41,229 bases of DNA. Origin: an uncultured Bacillota bacterium (GTDB lineage Bacteria; Bacillota; Clostridia; Peptostreptococcales; Anaerovoracaceae). The position numbers and the translations under genes are program-made. Shown here piece after piece: positions 23,942 to 33,029 of the stretch. The stretch's first letter is position 1. Each line of letters begins with the position of its first letter. The notes under the pieces were generated by a model, which was not told the DNA's origin, made no database searches, and saw nothing but the letters and a program-made list of their open reading frames with translations. The stretch is from positions 1 to 41,229 of the forward strand of contig CASDUO010000013.1 of assembly GCA_949284065.1 (NCBI GenBank), in the 5' to 3' direction.

Positions 23942-25867
23942 ATGGGAAAGACACTGGCATACAAGATATTGGAAGATCATCTGCTGGAAGGTGAGATGAT
24001 CCCCGGCAAGGAGATAACCATAAAGATGGATCAGACTCTCACACAGGATTCGACGGGGACCATGGTGTATCTGCAGCTTGAGGCCATGGAGATCGATAAG
24101 GTGAAAACGGAGATATCCGTGGCATATATAGACCACAACACCTTACAGACAGGTTTCGAAAACGCAGACGATCATGCTTTCATCGAAAGCGTGGCCAAGA
24201 GACACGGAGTCCTTTTTTCCAAGCCGGGAAACGGCATATGCCATCAGCTCCATCTTGAGAATTACGGAAAACCGGGCAAGACCCTTTTGGGTTCCGACAG
24301 CCACACTCCCACAGGAGGAGGCCTGGGAATGATCGCCATAGGCGCCGGCGGCCTCGATGTGGCAGTGGCTATGGCCAAAGGCACATACAGCCTCAACGTG
24401 CCCCGGGTGGTAGGAGTGAAACTCACGGGAAAACTGAGACCGTGGGTATCTGCAAAAGATGTGATACTCAAAGTCCTTAAAGAACTTTCCGTCAAGGGAG
24501 GCGTAGGCAAGATCATCGAATATCACGGAGAAGGAGTCAGATCCCTTTCCGTTACCGACAGGGCGACCATAACGAACATGGGAGCGGAACTTGGAGCCAC
24601 CACATCAGTATTCCCCAGCGATGAGAACACCAGGGAATATTTGAGATGTCAGGGCAGGGAAAAGGATTTCATCCCCCTTGCCGCAGACGAGGATGCGGTC
24701 TATGACGAACATCTGGAGATCGATCTGGATGAGCTCGAGCCTCTGGCAGCCATGCCTCACAGTCCCGATAATGTGGACAGTATAAAAAATATAGGGGAGA
24801 TCAAAGTCGATCAGGTAGCCATCGGAAGCTGCACCAATTCATCCTATACGGATCTGATGAAGGTGGCTTCCATATTGAAAGGCAAAAAAGTCCATCCAGA
24901 GGTGAGCCTCGTGATATCTCCCGGCTCTTCCAAGATCATGACCAAGATGGCTGAAAACGGCGCCCTGGCGGATATAATAGGGGCGGGAGCCAGAGTGATC
25001 GAAAACGCCTGCGGTCCCTGTATAGGCATGGGTCAGTCTCCCAAATCGGGAGCCGTGTCTCTTCGAACATTCAACAGGAACTTCAAAGGCAGGAGCGGCA
25101 CCAACGATGCCATGGTATATCTTGTAAGCCCGGAAACTGCAGCTATATCGGCGATAAAAGGCGTGCTCACAGACGGCAGGACCACGGGAGATACATTGGA
25201 AACACCGGATATGCCGGACTTCGTTCCCAATGACAATTTCGTAGTGTATCCCGAAGGCTGTAACACGGATAATACGAAAGTCGAGATGGGACCCAACATC
25301 AAGCCCTTCCCTAGGAACAAAAAACTGGAAGGGGATCTCAAGGCCACAGTATGCATCCATGCCGGAGACAATATCACCACAGACGACATAATGCCTTCGG
25401 ATTCAAGACTACTGCCTTACAGATCCAATGTGCCTCATCTTTCCAACTACTGTTTTGAAAAGATAGACAAGGACTTCGCAGAAAGATGCAAAAAAGCGGG
25501 AAGCTGCGCCATAACAGGCGGCGACAACTACGGACAGGGAAGCAGCAGGGAGCATGCAGCTCTGGCTCCCCTGCACTTGGGAGTGAAATTCGTCCTTGCG
25601 AAATCCTTTGCCAGGATACACAGATCCAACCTTATAAACAGCGGGATACTGCCTCTCGTCTTCGTAGACCCTGCCGATTATGACACAATAGAGGTGGGAG
25701 ACGAGCTGATCCTGGAAAATGCTCCGGAGCAGGTGATGGCTCTTGAAGTCACTGTCAGGAACCTTACGAAAAACAGGGAGTACAAATTGAGAGGGAACTT
25801 CTCCGACCTGGAAAGAGCCATGCTCTTGGCAGGAGGGAAGATCAATCACATAAAGGAAGGACAGTAA
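23942..25867 (+). CDS. acn: Aconitate hydratase
   Basis: [4Fe-4S] enzyme converting citrate to isocitrate, in the oxidative branch toward 2-oxoglutarate and glutamate. Cluster cysteines are Cys297 (GSCTNS), Cys357 and Cys360 (ACGPCIGMGQSP). GSDSHTPTGGGLGMIAIGAGG (117-137) is the family substrate/cluster loop and the swivel domain carries GGDNYGQGSSREHAAL. At 641 residues it is the shorter single-chain form common in Clostridia, shorter than the 850-900 residue AcnA/AcnB. ATG follows AAGGAGGAAAC. Forms an operon with icd and a GntR regulator. Confidence 0.96.
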   Translation: MGKTLAYKILEDHLLEGEMIPGKEITIKMDQTLTQDSTGTMVYLQLEAMEIDKVKTEISVAYIDHNTLQTGFENADDHAFIESVAKRHGVLFSKPGNGICHQLHLENYGKPGKTLLGSDSHTPTGGGLGMIAIGAGGLDVAVAMAKGTYSLNVPRVVGVKLTGKLRPWVSAKDVILKVLKELSVKGGVGKIIEYHGEGVRSLSVTDRATITNMGAELGATTSVFPSDENTREYLRCQGREKDFIPLAADEDAVYDEHLEIDLDELEPLAAMPHSPDNVDSIKNIGEIKVDQVAIGSCTNSSYTDLMKVASILKGKKVHPEVSLVISPGSSKIMTKMAENGALADIIGAGARVIENACGPCIGMGQSPKSGAVSLRTFNRNFKGRSGTNDAMVYLVSPETAAISAIKGVLTDGRTTGDTLETPDMPDFVPNDNFVVYPEGCNTDNTKVEMGPNIKPFPRNKKLEGDLKATVCIHAGDNITTDDIMPSDSRLLPYRSNVPHLSNYCFEKIDKDFAERCKKAGSCAITGGDNYGQGSSREHAALAPLHLGVKFVLAKSFARIHRSNLINSGILPLVFVDPADYDTIEVGDELILENAPEQVMALEVTVRNLTKNREYKLRGNFSDLERAMLLAGGKINHIKEGQ

Positions 25868-25977
25868 GTGTCTGCAGAGCGAACATTACCGGCTCAAAAA
25901 AGCAGAGACAAAAATGAAACGTGCAAGGGATGGACGAAACGCACAGATACGGCAGATGAAGATGCGAGGAGAAGAAA

Positions 25978-27114
25978 ATGGACTATATGAAAAGATATGA
26001 AGACATCATAAAGATGCAGCTGGACAGGATAGAGAAGATGAAGAAAGATACGGACTTTGTGGACTATCAGGCTCTCGACAAGATCGTGATAGGGATAATA
26101 GGCGGTGACGGCATAGGCCCCGCCATCACAGAGCATGCCCACAAAGTGCTCAGGACCCTGCTCGCCGACCAGGTGGCAACGGGCAAAGTAGAGTTCAAGG
26201 TCATAGAGGGATGCACCATCGAAAACAGAGCGGCAGCAGGCAAGGCCATACCCGATGATGTGCTTGCCGAGATAAAGACCTGCAACGTGCTTTTGAAAGG
26301 TCCCACGACCACACCGAGGAAGGGAGACAAATGGGCCAACGTAGAAAGCGCCAACGTCGCCATGAGGAAAGAACTGGATCTTTTCGCCAATGTAAGACCT
26401 GTGAAGATCCCGGAAAAAGGCATAGACTGGACATTTTTCAGAGAGAACACAGAGTGTCTTTATGCCATGGGTTCTCAGGGAGTGACCATAGAAGATGATC
26501 TGGCTGTGGATTTTCGAGTCATAACTACCCAGGGGACCGAAAGGATAGCGAGGATGGCCTTCGATTACGCAAAGGCCAACGGAAAGGACAGAGTGACCAT
26601 AGTCACCAAAGCCAACGTGGTAAAGACCACTGACGGAAAATTCCTGGATGTGTGCAAGAAGGTAGCGGAAGAGTATCCGGAGATAGAAACAGACGACTGG
26701 TATATCGACATAATGACCGCGAAACTGGTCGATGAGAAGAGGAGAGGCCAGTTCCAGGTAATGATACTACCCAACCTCTACGGCGACATATTGACAGACG
26801 AAGCGGCGGAATTCCAGGGCGGAGTAGGTACTGCAGGCTCTGCCAACCTGGGGAAACATTATGCCATGTTCGAAGCCATACACGGCAGCGCCCCCAGGAT
26901 GGTACAGGAGGGCAGAGACAAATATGCGGACCCGTGCAGTGTGATCAGGGCCGGCGCCATGCTCCTTTCCCACATAGGATATCAGGAACAGGCGGACAAG
27001 CTTTTCGCTGCCATAGAGGAATGTACTGTAAAAGAGAAGAAATTACGTATAACCGGAAGGGAAGACGGGGCTACCGGTGCCCAGTTCGCAGACTACATCC
27101 TGTCCAAGATATGA
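25978..27114 (+). CDS. icd: Isocitrate dehydrogenase (isocitrate/isopropylmalate family)
   Basis: Beta-decarboxylating dehydrogenase; beside aconitase it most likely oxidises isocitrate to 2-oxoglutarate. IGIIGGDGIGPAIT opens the Rossmann-like half, LLKGPTTTPRKGDKW and ANVRPVKIPEKGIDWTFFRENTE form the substrate region, and PNLYGDILTDEAAEFQGGVGTAGSANLG carries the metal-binding aspartates. There is an extra N-terminal helix of about 35 residues (MKRYEDIIKMQLDRIEKMKK). Length 378. ATG follows GAGGAGAAG. Coenzyme preference (NAD or NADP) cannot be settled by eye; homoisocitrate or isopropylmalate activity is less likely given context. Confidence 0.92.
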   Translation: MDYMKRYEDIIKMQLDRIEKMKKDTDFVDYQALDKIVIGIIGGDGIGPAITEHAHKVLRTLLADQVATGKVEFKVIEGCTIENRAAAGKAIPDDVLAEIKTCNVLLKGPTTTPRKGDKWANVESANVAMRKELDLFANVRPVKIPEKGIDWTFFRENTECLYAMGSQGVTIEDDLAVDFRVITTQGTERIARMAFDYAKANGKDRVTIVTKANVVKTTDGKFLDVCKKVAEEYPEIETDDWYIDIMTAKLVDEKRRGQFQVMILPNLYGDILTDEAAEFQGGVGTAGSANLGKHYAMFEAIHGSAPRMVQEGRDKYADPCSVIRAGAMLLSHIGYQEQADKLFAAIEECTVKEKKLRITGREDGATGAQFADYILSKI

Positions 27115-27173
27115 GATGTGGGGCAGGAGGCGGTATGGCGAAAAGGGCGGCCGGTAAGAAAGGATGGTCATAG

Positions 27174-27848
27174 ATGAGTATCACACTGAGAAATCTGGAA
27201 GGTGTAAAAAGCGTGAATGTATCTCTGTCCACAGATCTGTTTTACAGACTCATGGAGGACATACTTTCCGGAAAACTCAAACACGGACAAAAGCTCACGG
27301 AGCAGCCCATATGTGATGAATACAGAGTGAGCAGGACTCCCGTAAGGGAAGCCCTGCTCCAGCTTGAGATGCTTGGACTGGTGGAGATGGCCCCCAACAG
27401 GGGTGCCAGGGTGTGCGGCCTTACGGAAAGGGACGTGGCAGACATATACACCCTGAGGAAGATATATGAGGTGCAGGCCGTAAGGTGGGCCATAGAACGG
27501 ATCACCAAAGAGGAGATGGAAGATTTGGAAGAGACCTTCGAGTTCATGGAATTCTATACCCAGAGACGGGATGAGGAAAAGATGAACAACATAAATCTGA
27601 ACTTCCATCAGATAATATATGCTGCCGCACATAACAGGATGCTCAGGCAGATGCTTTCCTCCTATCAGATGTATGTGAAACACAACAGAAAAAAGGCCAC
27701 TCACGTGGAACAATATCTCGGAGACGTCCTTGAGGAACACAGAGCAATATATAAAGCTTTTTTGGATAAGGATCCTGACGAAGGGGCCAGGGCCATGGAG
27801 CATCACATGGAAATGTCCATGGAGCGGAACCGGGGAGGGAAAAAATGA
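27174..27848 (+). CDS. GntR family transcriptional regulator, FCD domain
   Basis: Winged-helix repressor or activator of the FadR/FCD branch. The DNA-binding part holds LTEQPICDEYRVSRTPVREALLQLEMLGLVE (about 40-70); the all-helical FCD ligand domain (about 90-215) includes LRKIYEVQAVRWAIERI, NLNFHQIIYAAAHN and EEHRAIYKAFLDKDPDEGARAMEHHM, with the acidic/histidine residues that bind metal in this family. 224 residues. Likely autoregulates through the inverted repeat at 23745-23770 and responds to a small carboxylate such as citrate, which is inference. The next gene overlaps by four bases. Confidence 0.93.
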   Translation: MSITLRNLEGVKSVNVSLSTDLFYRLMEDILSGKLKHGQKLTEQPICDEYRVSRTPVREALLQLEMLGLVEMAPNRGARVCGLTERDVADIYTLRKIYEVQAVRWAIERITKEEMEDLEETFEFMEFYTQRRDEEKMNNINLNFHQIIYAAAHNRMLRQMLSSYQMYVKHNRKKATHVEQYLGDVLEEHRAIYKAFLDKDPDEGARAMEHHMEMSMERNRGGKK

Positions 27849-28345
27849 GTAAAAGCGGGAACATGACCTTCGTAGTGGGGAACATAGGCTCCGGGCGGTT
27901 GGAGACGGGAACGAAGCTGGCTGAGAAAAAGGGACTGCCCCTTATGGTGCTGGACGGGCTCATAGAAAAGGAAGACGGAAGGACGGTCAGATACATATGT
28001 ATGAGCCGTGGCGAACACGAGTATCGCAACAAGGAGTATGAGATGCTGGAAAAGCTCCATGAAGAGGGAGCCGAAGGAGTCATTGTCTGCGGTGACGGTG
28101 TCCTTCTTGACGACATGAGCCGGGAGATAATAGAGAAACATGAGGTGACAGTCGCCGACAAGGATACGGATCCGGAGATACTGTGGGAGGCCATGAAGAA
28201 TCTGGACCCCGAAAGCACGTATCACGCTTTCATGATGAAGGAGGACCCGGAGGAGAGGCATATGGATTTCCTGCGTATATACCATATGCGAAAAAGGCTG
28301 TTCGAAAGTTATCCGGCGGCAGAGGAAGAGGACTCGGAAACATAG
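27845..28345 (+). CDS. Degenerate shikimate-kinase-fold protein
   Basis: No confident family match, but the 166-residue layout follows shikimate kinase: a P-loop-like FVVGNIGSGRLETG (9-22), LPLMVLDGLIEKE (31-43) with Asp37 where the kinase has its substrate aspartate, RGEHEYRNKEYEML (55-68) with Arg61 at the substrate arginine, and VIVCGDGVLL (79-88) in place of the GGG motif. The nucleotide loop lacks the Lys-Ser/Thr pair (Arg18-Leu19), so ATP transfer is doubtful. It overlaps gntR by ATGA, suggesting a partner or effector-sensing role; precedent is BoxR, whose shikimate-kinase-like domain binds a CoA ester. Confidence 0.65.
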   Translation: MSKSGNMTFVVGNIGSGRLETGTKLAEKKGLPLMVLDGLIEKEDGRTVRYICMSRGEHEYRNKEYEMLEKLHEEGAEGVIVCGDGVLLDDMSREIIEKHEVTVADKDTDPEILWEAMKNLDPESTYHAFMMKEDPEERHMDFLRIYHMRKRLFESYPAAEEEDSET

Positions 28346-28370
28346 GAGATATCACGGATCGGGTGTTCAT

Positions 28371-29264
28371 ATGCTTGGATATGTGAATGTAAAAAAAGAC
28401 GAACTTAAAATGAGGGAATTCGAACTGTACAGCGGGTATTACTGCGGCATATGCAAATCCATAGGATCCCGCTACGGACAGCTCCCCAGATTCACCCTGT
28501 CATACGATGCGGCTTTCCTGGCCATGATACTTGCCGGTGTAGACGGCTCGGCGGAAGAGATAAGCAGGGAACACTGCGTCATACATCATATAAAAGAAAA
28601 GACCGTAGTGAGGAACAGGGCCATAGATTATGCAGGGGACATGATGCTCATACTCGCCTGGTACAAACTTTTGGACGACGTACAGGATGAGAACAGGTTT
28701 TATGCGAAAGTTGCCACTGTAATCAAGAAAGGGACTTTCAAAAAACTGCAGGCAGCATATCCGGATCTTTGCGAAAAAATGGAAAAGGATCTCAGAGAGC
28801 TGAAGGAGCTGGAGGACAGCAGATGTGCAGGTCTGGACGAGGCGGCAGAGGCATTTTCCCACATAATGGAGCTTTTGATGACAGGATACGAAGCTGCCGT
28901 GAAAGATCCGGCGACGGAAAGGATACTGAGGCGTATAGGTTATCACCTGGGCAAGTGGATATATGTCATAGACGCTTACGACGATGTTGAGGATAATATC
29001 AGGAACGGGGTGTATAATCCTCTCGTTTACAGGTATGGATATGAAGAGAGCAGTGAAAGGCCGGAGGATTTCAAAAAGAGAGTGACAGAGCCCGTGGAAT
29101 GGAACCTGCTGACCTATCTTGCAGAAATGAGCAAAGCCTATGATCTGCTTGAATTAAAGCGCAATAACGGTATAATAGAGAATGTAATTTATCTCGGCCT
29201 GTTGAACAAAACGGAAGAGATCTTAGGTAAGAAAGGAAAAGAAGATGGCAAACAATCCCTATGA
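28371..29264 (+). CDS. DUF5685 family protein
   Basis: Uncharacterised Firmicute family. The start is supported by family-like [30 protein letters not shown], with a CxxC at Cys25/Cys28. The protein reads as mostly helical. Two aspartate-rich motifs are visible on predicted helices: LLDDVQDEN (100-108) and DAYDDVEDN (201-209), reminiscent of the paired DxxxD motifs of squalene/phytoene-synthase-type enzymes; no biochemical role is known. There is no good Shine-Dalgarno, so it may depend on coupling to the upstream gene 25 bases away. It overlaps the J-protein gene by 20 bases. Length 297. Confidence 0.85.
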   Translation: MLGYVNVKKDELKMREFELYSGYYCGICKSIGSRYGQLPRFTLSYDAAFLAMILAGVDGSAEEISREHCVIHHIKEKTVVRNRAIDYAGDMMLILAWYKLLDDVQDENRFYAKVATVIKKGTFKKLQAAYPDLCEKMEKDLRELKELEDSRCAGLDEAAEAFSHIMELLMTGYEAAVKDPATERILRRIGYHLGKWIYVIDAYDDVEDNIRNGVYNPLVYRYGYEESSERPEDFKKRVTEPVEWNLLTYLAEMSKAYDLLELKRNNGIIENVIYLGLLNKTEEILGKKGKEDGKQSL

Positions 29265-29832
29265 AGTTTTAGGAGTAAGTGAAAATGCCAGTGACGAGGA
29301 AATCAAAGCGGCATACAGAGAGTTGGTGAAGAAATATCACCCGGACAAATATCAGAACAACCCTCTGGGAGATTTGGCAGAAGAAAAACTTCAGGAGATA
29401 AACGAAGCGTATGACACTATCATGGATATGCGCAGCGGAAAGAGTTCCGGTTCGGCATCGGGCCCTTACCAGCGTAAAGGCGCATCCAACCCCGCATATT
29501 ACAGGATACGCCAGCATATAGATGCCGGGAACCTGAACGAAGCGGAAAACATGCTGAACAACATCAGTACCAAGGATGCGGAGTGGATATTCCTGAGCGG
29601 CATGATATCCTACAAGAAAGGCTGGTATGACGATGCTGTGAGCAAAATCGGCCAGGCCGTCAACATGGATCCCTCCAACGTGGAATACAGGAACGCTCTC
29701 AATGCGCTGACCAATGCAGGAGGCGGATTCAGGAACAATGCTTACGGCAGGGGATACAGATCCAATGACGACCTTCTCTGTTCGGCATGTCAGTGTTATC
29801 TTTGCGCCGACTGCTGCTGTGACTGTATATAA
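29245..29832 (+). CDS. J-domain protein with TPR-like middle and C-terminal cysteine string
   Basis: DnaJ-type Hsp70 cochaperone. J domain at 1-65 with the catalytic HPD (32-34); residues 85-155 look like two or three TPR-like helical hairpins ([41 protein letters not shown]). There is no zinc-finger or substrate-binding domain of DnaJ. The last 17 residues hold eight cysteines (179, 182, 184, 187, 190-192, 194) ending CCDCI. Such a tail could bind metal or be lipidated, as in eukaryotic cysteine-string J proteins; this is inference. ATG follows AGGAAAAG. Its gene overlaps DUF5685, indicating coupling. Confidence 0.92.
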   Translation: MANNPYEVLGVSENASDEEIKAAYRELVKKYHPDKYQNNPLGDLAEEKLQEINEAYDTIMDMRSGKSSGSASGPYQRKGASNPAYYRIRQHIDAGNLNEAENMLNNISTKDAEWIFLSGMISYKKGWYDDAVSKIGQAVNMDPSNVEYRNALNALTNAGGGFRNNAYGRGYRSNDDLLCSACQCYLCADCCCDCI

Positions 29833-29856
29833 GGACAGGTGGAGACAGGGGAAATA

Positions 29857-30402
29857 ATGGGGAATAAAAGATCTGTTTCACAAATAATAGCACCGGGCGG
29901 GATATGTCTCGCCCTTACGGTAATATGCATATGGCTGGCTTCGTTCATACCGGCGGAGCTTTCCATGTATGCGATAAGTTCTGTACTCATAGGGATAATG
30001 ATAATAGAGGCGGGGATGAAGGGAGCCTGGCTCCTTTACGTGAGTTCCCTGCTCCTTTGTTTCATCTTAGTCCCCAATAAACTGGCATTGCTTCCCTATG
30101 CTTTTTTCTTTGGATTGTACGGCATCATCAAATACTATGCCGAAAGGATAAATAATAAGCCCATGCAGTATGTGGCGAAGATAGGCATATTCACCGCCGT
30201 GTTCGCCGTGGCATATATGTTCTTCAACGAACTGTTCTTTGCGGTCATAACCCTGCCCGCATACTCCACGGCTTCCATATTTATTTTAGCTATAATCATT
30301 TTCGTGATCTACGATTATATCTTCAGCGGCCTTTTGAGCCTCTATCGCACCAGGATAAAGAGAGAAAAAGAATCTGGAGAAGATCCTTTCAAGCTGTCCT
30401 GA
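29857..30402 (+). CDS. Integral membrane protein of unknown function
   Basis: 181 residues, not recognised as a named family. Hydrophobic segments: GICLALTVICIWLASFI, LSMYAISSVLIGIMIIEAG, AWLLYVSSLLLCFILV, ALLPYAFFFGLYGIIKYY, IGIFTAVFAVAYMFFNELFF and ASIFILAIIIFVIYDYIFSGL, so about six membrane helices, with a basic C-terminus (RTRIKREKESGEDPFKLS). I chose ATG 29857 because AGGGGAA lies just before it; an in-frame GTG at 29839 is less likely. It follows the J-protein gene by 24 bases, so it is probably in the same operon. Confidence 0.8.
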   Translation: MGNKRSVSQIIAPGGICLALTVICIWLASFIPAELSMYAISSVLIGIMIIEAGMKGAWLLYVSSLLLCFILVPNKLALLPYAFFFGLYGIIKYYAERINNKPMQYVAKIGIFTAVFAVAYMFFNELFFAVITLPAYSTASIFILAIIIFVIYDYIFSGLLSLYRTRIKREKESGEDPFKLS

Positions 30403-30461
30403 TCCCTATAGACCGATATATGGCAGAGGAGACATTTTATTGAAAAGGTCTACCTATTTCG

Positions 30462-30490
30462 TTGTGTATAAGATGCAAATGATTTACAAT
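30462..30490 (+). promoter_or_regulatory. Candidate promoter of the LytTR regulator operon
   Basis: TTGTGT (30462-30467), 17-bp spacer, TACAAT (30485-30490), 34 bases before the response-regulator start. Confidence 0.45.
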
Positions 30491-30524
30491 TGACTTGCAC
30501 ATGAAAACTGATGAGGGGATGAAA

Positions 30525-31244
30525 ATGCTGCATATAGCCATATGTGACGATGATCGTCAGGTGCTGGATTCATTGCATGAAAAACTGATAAAAGCTGCCG
30601 GTGATATGGTCGGGGCCGTGGAAAAATACGACAGCGGGGAAAAGCTGTTGTTCAGTTTTGCCGGAAGCAGGATGAAAACAGATGTGGTCATATTGGACAT
30701 CATGCTGGGGAATGACAATGGCATAGAACTGGCGAAAAGACTCAGGGAAATAAGGCCGGAAACACAGGTGATATTTTTATCCGGGCATGAAGATTACTTT
30801 ATTCAGGTCTATGATGTGGAGCATATATATTTTTTGAAGAAACCTGTCAAGGAAGAGGATCTTCGCAAGGCTGTGGAGCTGGCCAAAAAGAATGCGGAAC
30901 GCAAGCATAAAGAAATATTCCACAGAGATACCAAGAATGCGTTGTATACCATCGAGATGGACAAAGTGTTCTATTTAGAAAAAGATAAGCGAAAAGTAAA
31001 TCTCTTCGGTGCAGAGGAAAAAGAATTCAGCTTTTATGCAACATTCGATGAGATAAAGCCGCAGCTGAACGAATTCTTCATACAGTGCCATAATTCTTAT
31101 ATGGTGAATCTCGTCAATGTAGAGTCTATGAAAAGCGACTGTTTCATTTTGAAAAATGAAAAAAGGATCCCCATCAGCAGTTCGAGGAAGAGAGAAGCCA
31201 AGAGCAGGTTTTTGGAATATATAGAGCGTAGTGTTTTCCGGTAA
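30525..31244 (+). CDS. LytTR-family response regulator (AgrA/ComE-like)
   Basis: Two-component response regulator. Receiver domain at 1-120: acidic pocket in ICDDD (6-10), phospho-acceptor Asp58 in VVILDIMLG, and Lys106 in FLKKPV. LytTR DNA-binding domain at about 135-238 (VFYLEKDKRKVNLF, FFIQCHNSYMVNLVNVESM, IPISSSRKREAKSRFLEYI). Length 239 from ATG 30525, which has AGGGG six bases upstream; in-frame ATG codons at 30495 and 30519 are less well placed. The partner sensor genes follow directly. Confidence 0.93.
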   Translation: MLHIAICDDDRQVLDSLHEKLIKAAGDMVGAVEKYDSGEKLLFSFAGSRMKTDVVILDIMLGNDNGIELAKRLREIRPETQVIFLSGHEDYFIQVYDVEHIYFLKKPVKEEDLRKAVELAKKNAERKHKEIFHRDTKNALYTIEMDKVFYLEKDKRKVNLFGAEEKEFSFYATFDEIKPQLNEFFIQCHNSYMVNLVNVESMKSDCFILKNEKRIPISSSRKREAKSRFLEYIERSVFR

Positions 31245-31252
31245 GGGGAAGG

Positions 31253-32164
31253 ATGATGATATACTGGCTGATCATATTTGTCTATGGCATACTGGAAATA
31301 CCGAGGGTATGGTTCTTTACGGTTTTCCTTGAGCCCAGGCGAAAGTACCTGCACTATATCCTGTTCATGGTAGTCCCCATGATACATACGGCCTTGGGAT
31401 TCAGTTTTACAGGCCCTGTATTTGAAACAGGCGCAGTCAGATCGGGGATCTCATGTGTGATCGCCATGGTCATGATGCATTTTCTTTTTGAGGGCAGATT
31501 CCTGAAAAAACTGGCCATCTTTGCATCCACTTTGGCGCTGCAATTATTCATCGAGATTTTAGAGGTAGGGATACTCGATTTGGTGAACCCCGAAGCGAAA
31601 GCTGTCATGACTGCTGCGGCACCTGGTTTAGCTCGAGATCATATGCATTATATGGTCATAATGCAGATAGTGATGCTGGTGCTGGAAAGCGCCATACTGG
31701 TGCTCATCGTCATAGTTTCAAAAAACAGGACTTTCAGCGTGAGCAACAGGGCTGTCAGAGTATTCGGCGTGATACCGGTGACTATGGCAACATTGTTTGT
31801 GATGTTGTACTTCTATGGATTTTTCACATTCAGTACCAATGAGATACTTCTGTATTTGATATTGATGATCATTGCTGTGGCATTGGCAGCCATGATGTTC
31901 AAAGGCGTAGTAGACGTGGATAAAAAGATCAGGGCAGAGGAAAGGACACGCCTTTATGAAGAGGCCATAGCAGGGGAAAGAAAACAGTATGAGAGCATGA
32001 TAAAGGCTGAAGATGAGATGTCCGGGATAAGGCATGATATCAAAAATATCATCACAGTCATCGACTCTTTGATAGAGCGGAATGATCATGAAGCAGCAAA
32101 GGACATGCTCCGGAGGCTGTCTGACGAGATAAACGGGATCGGGAAAGGAGAAAGAGAGATATGA
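31253..32164 (+). CDS. AgrC-like membrane sensor with DHp helix but no ATPase domain
   Basis: Six to seven hydrophobic segments fill residues 1-218 (for example IYWLIIFVYGILEIP, VFGVIPVTMATLFVMLYFYGF, LLYLILMIIAVALAAMMF), followed by a coiled linker and the dimerisation/phosphotransfer helix GIRHDIKNIITVIDSLIE with His261 in the RHDIKN box of AgrC-type GHKL kinases. The protein stops at residue 303, straight after this helix pair; the GHKL ATPase domain expected next is missing. The stop overlaps the start of the next gene (ATGA), which carries an ATPase domain. This looks like one half of a two-protein kinase. Confidence 0.87.
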   Translation: MMIYWLIIFVYGILEIPRVWFFTVFLEPRRKYLHYILFMVVPMIHTALGFSFTGPVFETGAVRSGISCVIAMVMMHFLFEGRFLKKLAIFASTLALQLFIEILEVGILDLVNPEAKAVMTAAAPGLARDHMHYMVIMQIVMLVLESAILVLIVIVSKNRTFSVSNRAVRVFGVIPVTMATLFVMLYFYGFFTFSTNEILLYLILMIIAVALAAMMFKGVVDVDKKIRAEERTRLYEEAIAGERKQYESMIKAEDEMSGIRHDIKNIITVIDSLIERNDHEAAKDMLRRLSDEINGIGKGEREI

Positions 32165-33006
32165 AAAAAGGGATTTCTCTTTTACTGATGACAGTCCTGT
32201 TATCGACGGTCGAAATAGCCGTAGTCATAATGGCGATCCTCAGTGATATGGGAGGCGCAGGGAACAGTTTTCAATTTTGGATAATAGTGATCGGGGCTTG
32301 CGTCATCTCGGACCTGGCGGCTTTTTGGGTGGCTAAAGATGCAACGAAAAAAGCAGTTGCAGAGGAGAGAGCAGAATTCTACAGGAAGCAGCTGGAGGCA
32401 GAAAGGCTTCGAAAACGGGAAAGAGAGAAAAATGCACAACATATGGCGGAAACAAAAAAATTGATGCTCCGCACAGTGGAAGAGCTCGATGACATGATGG
32501 AAAACCCGGACAAAGTTCGCATGCAGAGGGGTATAAAGTCCGGCCTCGATGAAATAAATGCCCGCATAGACACACTGAAAATGCCTGTGTTTTGCGAGAA
32601 CAAATTCATCAATGCTCTCGTATATACAAAACAGCAGGAAGCCCATGAGCAGGGAGTGTCCATAGAAACGGATCTGCATATAAAGCCGGAGGTGGCGGTG
32701 GACAGCATGGATCTGTGTCGCATATTCTCTAATATACTGGATAACGCCATAAGCGGCACAGTTGATAAAAAAGTTTATATCAGAGCAGGCCATGAGAAAG
32801 GGTATCTCATCGTGACTTGCGAGAATCCTATAGATAAAGTTTTAGATCTGGATAATAAAGGTATGCCTGTCTCACGCAAAGGACCGGGACACGGCAGGGG
32901 ACTGTCCAATGTCAGGGCAGTGGCTGAAAAATATGACGGCCGCCTGAAGATCGATACGGCCGGAAATCGTTTTGTCGTCACTGTGAGCGTCCGTGCAGAG
33001 AGCTGA
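32161..33006 (+). CDS. Membrane GHKL ATPase with degenerate phosphotransfer helix
   Basis: Two N-terminal membrane helices (SLLLMTVLLSTVEIAVVIMAIL; FWIIVIGACVISDLAAFWVA), a charged coiled coil (60-105), and a GHKL ATPase domain: N box NILDNAI (191-197) and G box GHGRGLSNV (243-251). Where AgrC kinases have RHDxKNH, this has QHMAETKK (93-100), so the phospho-acceptor box is lost apart from a histidine. It has its own membrane segment and start, so it is not simply the frameshifted tail of the previous gene. The likely role is to phosphorylate His261 of its partner. Length 281. Confidence 0.85.
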   Translation: MKKGISLLLMTVLLSTVEIAVVIMAILSDMGGAGNSFQFWIIVIGACVISDLAAFWVAKDATKKAVAEERAEFYRKQLEAERLRKREREKNAQHMAETKKLMLRTVEELDDMMENPDKVRMQRGIKSGLDEINARIDTLKMPVFCENKFINALVYTKQQEAHEQGVSIETDLHIKPEVAVDSMDLCRIFSNILDNAISGTVDKKVYIRAGHEKGYLIVTCENPIDKVLDLDNKGMPVSRKGPGHGRGLSNVRAVAEKYDGRLKIDTAGNRFVVTVSVRAES

Positions 33007-33029
33007 TCGTTGTAGTCTGTATATATCCC

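Noticed and set aside
32161..32164. Sequencing frameshift joining the two kinase halves
   Set aside because: The downstream protein starts with its own two membrane helices and coiled coil, so the pair does not read as one interrupted kinase.
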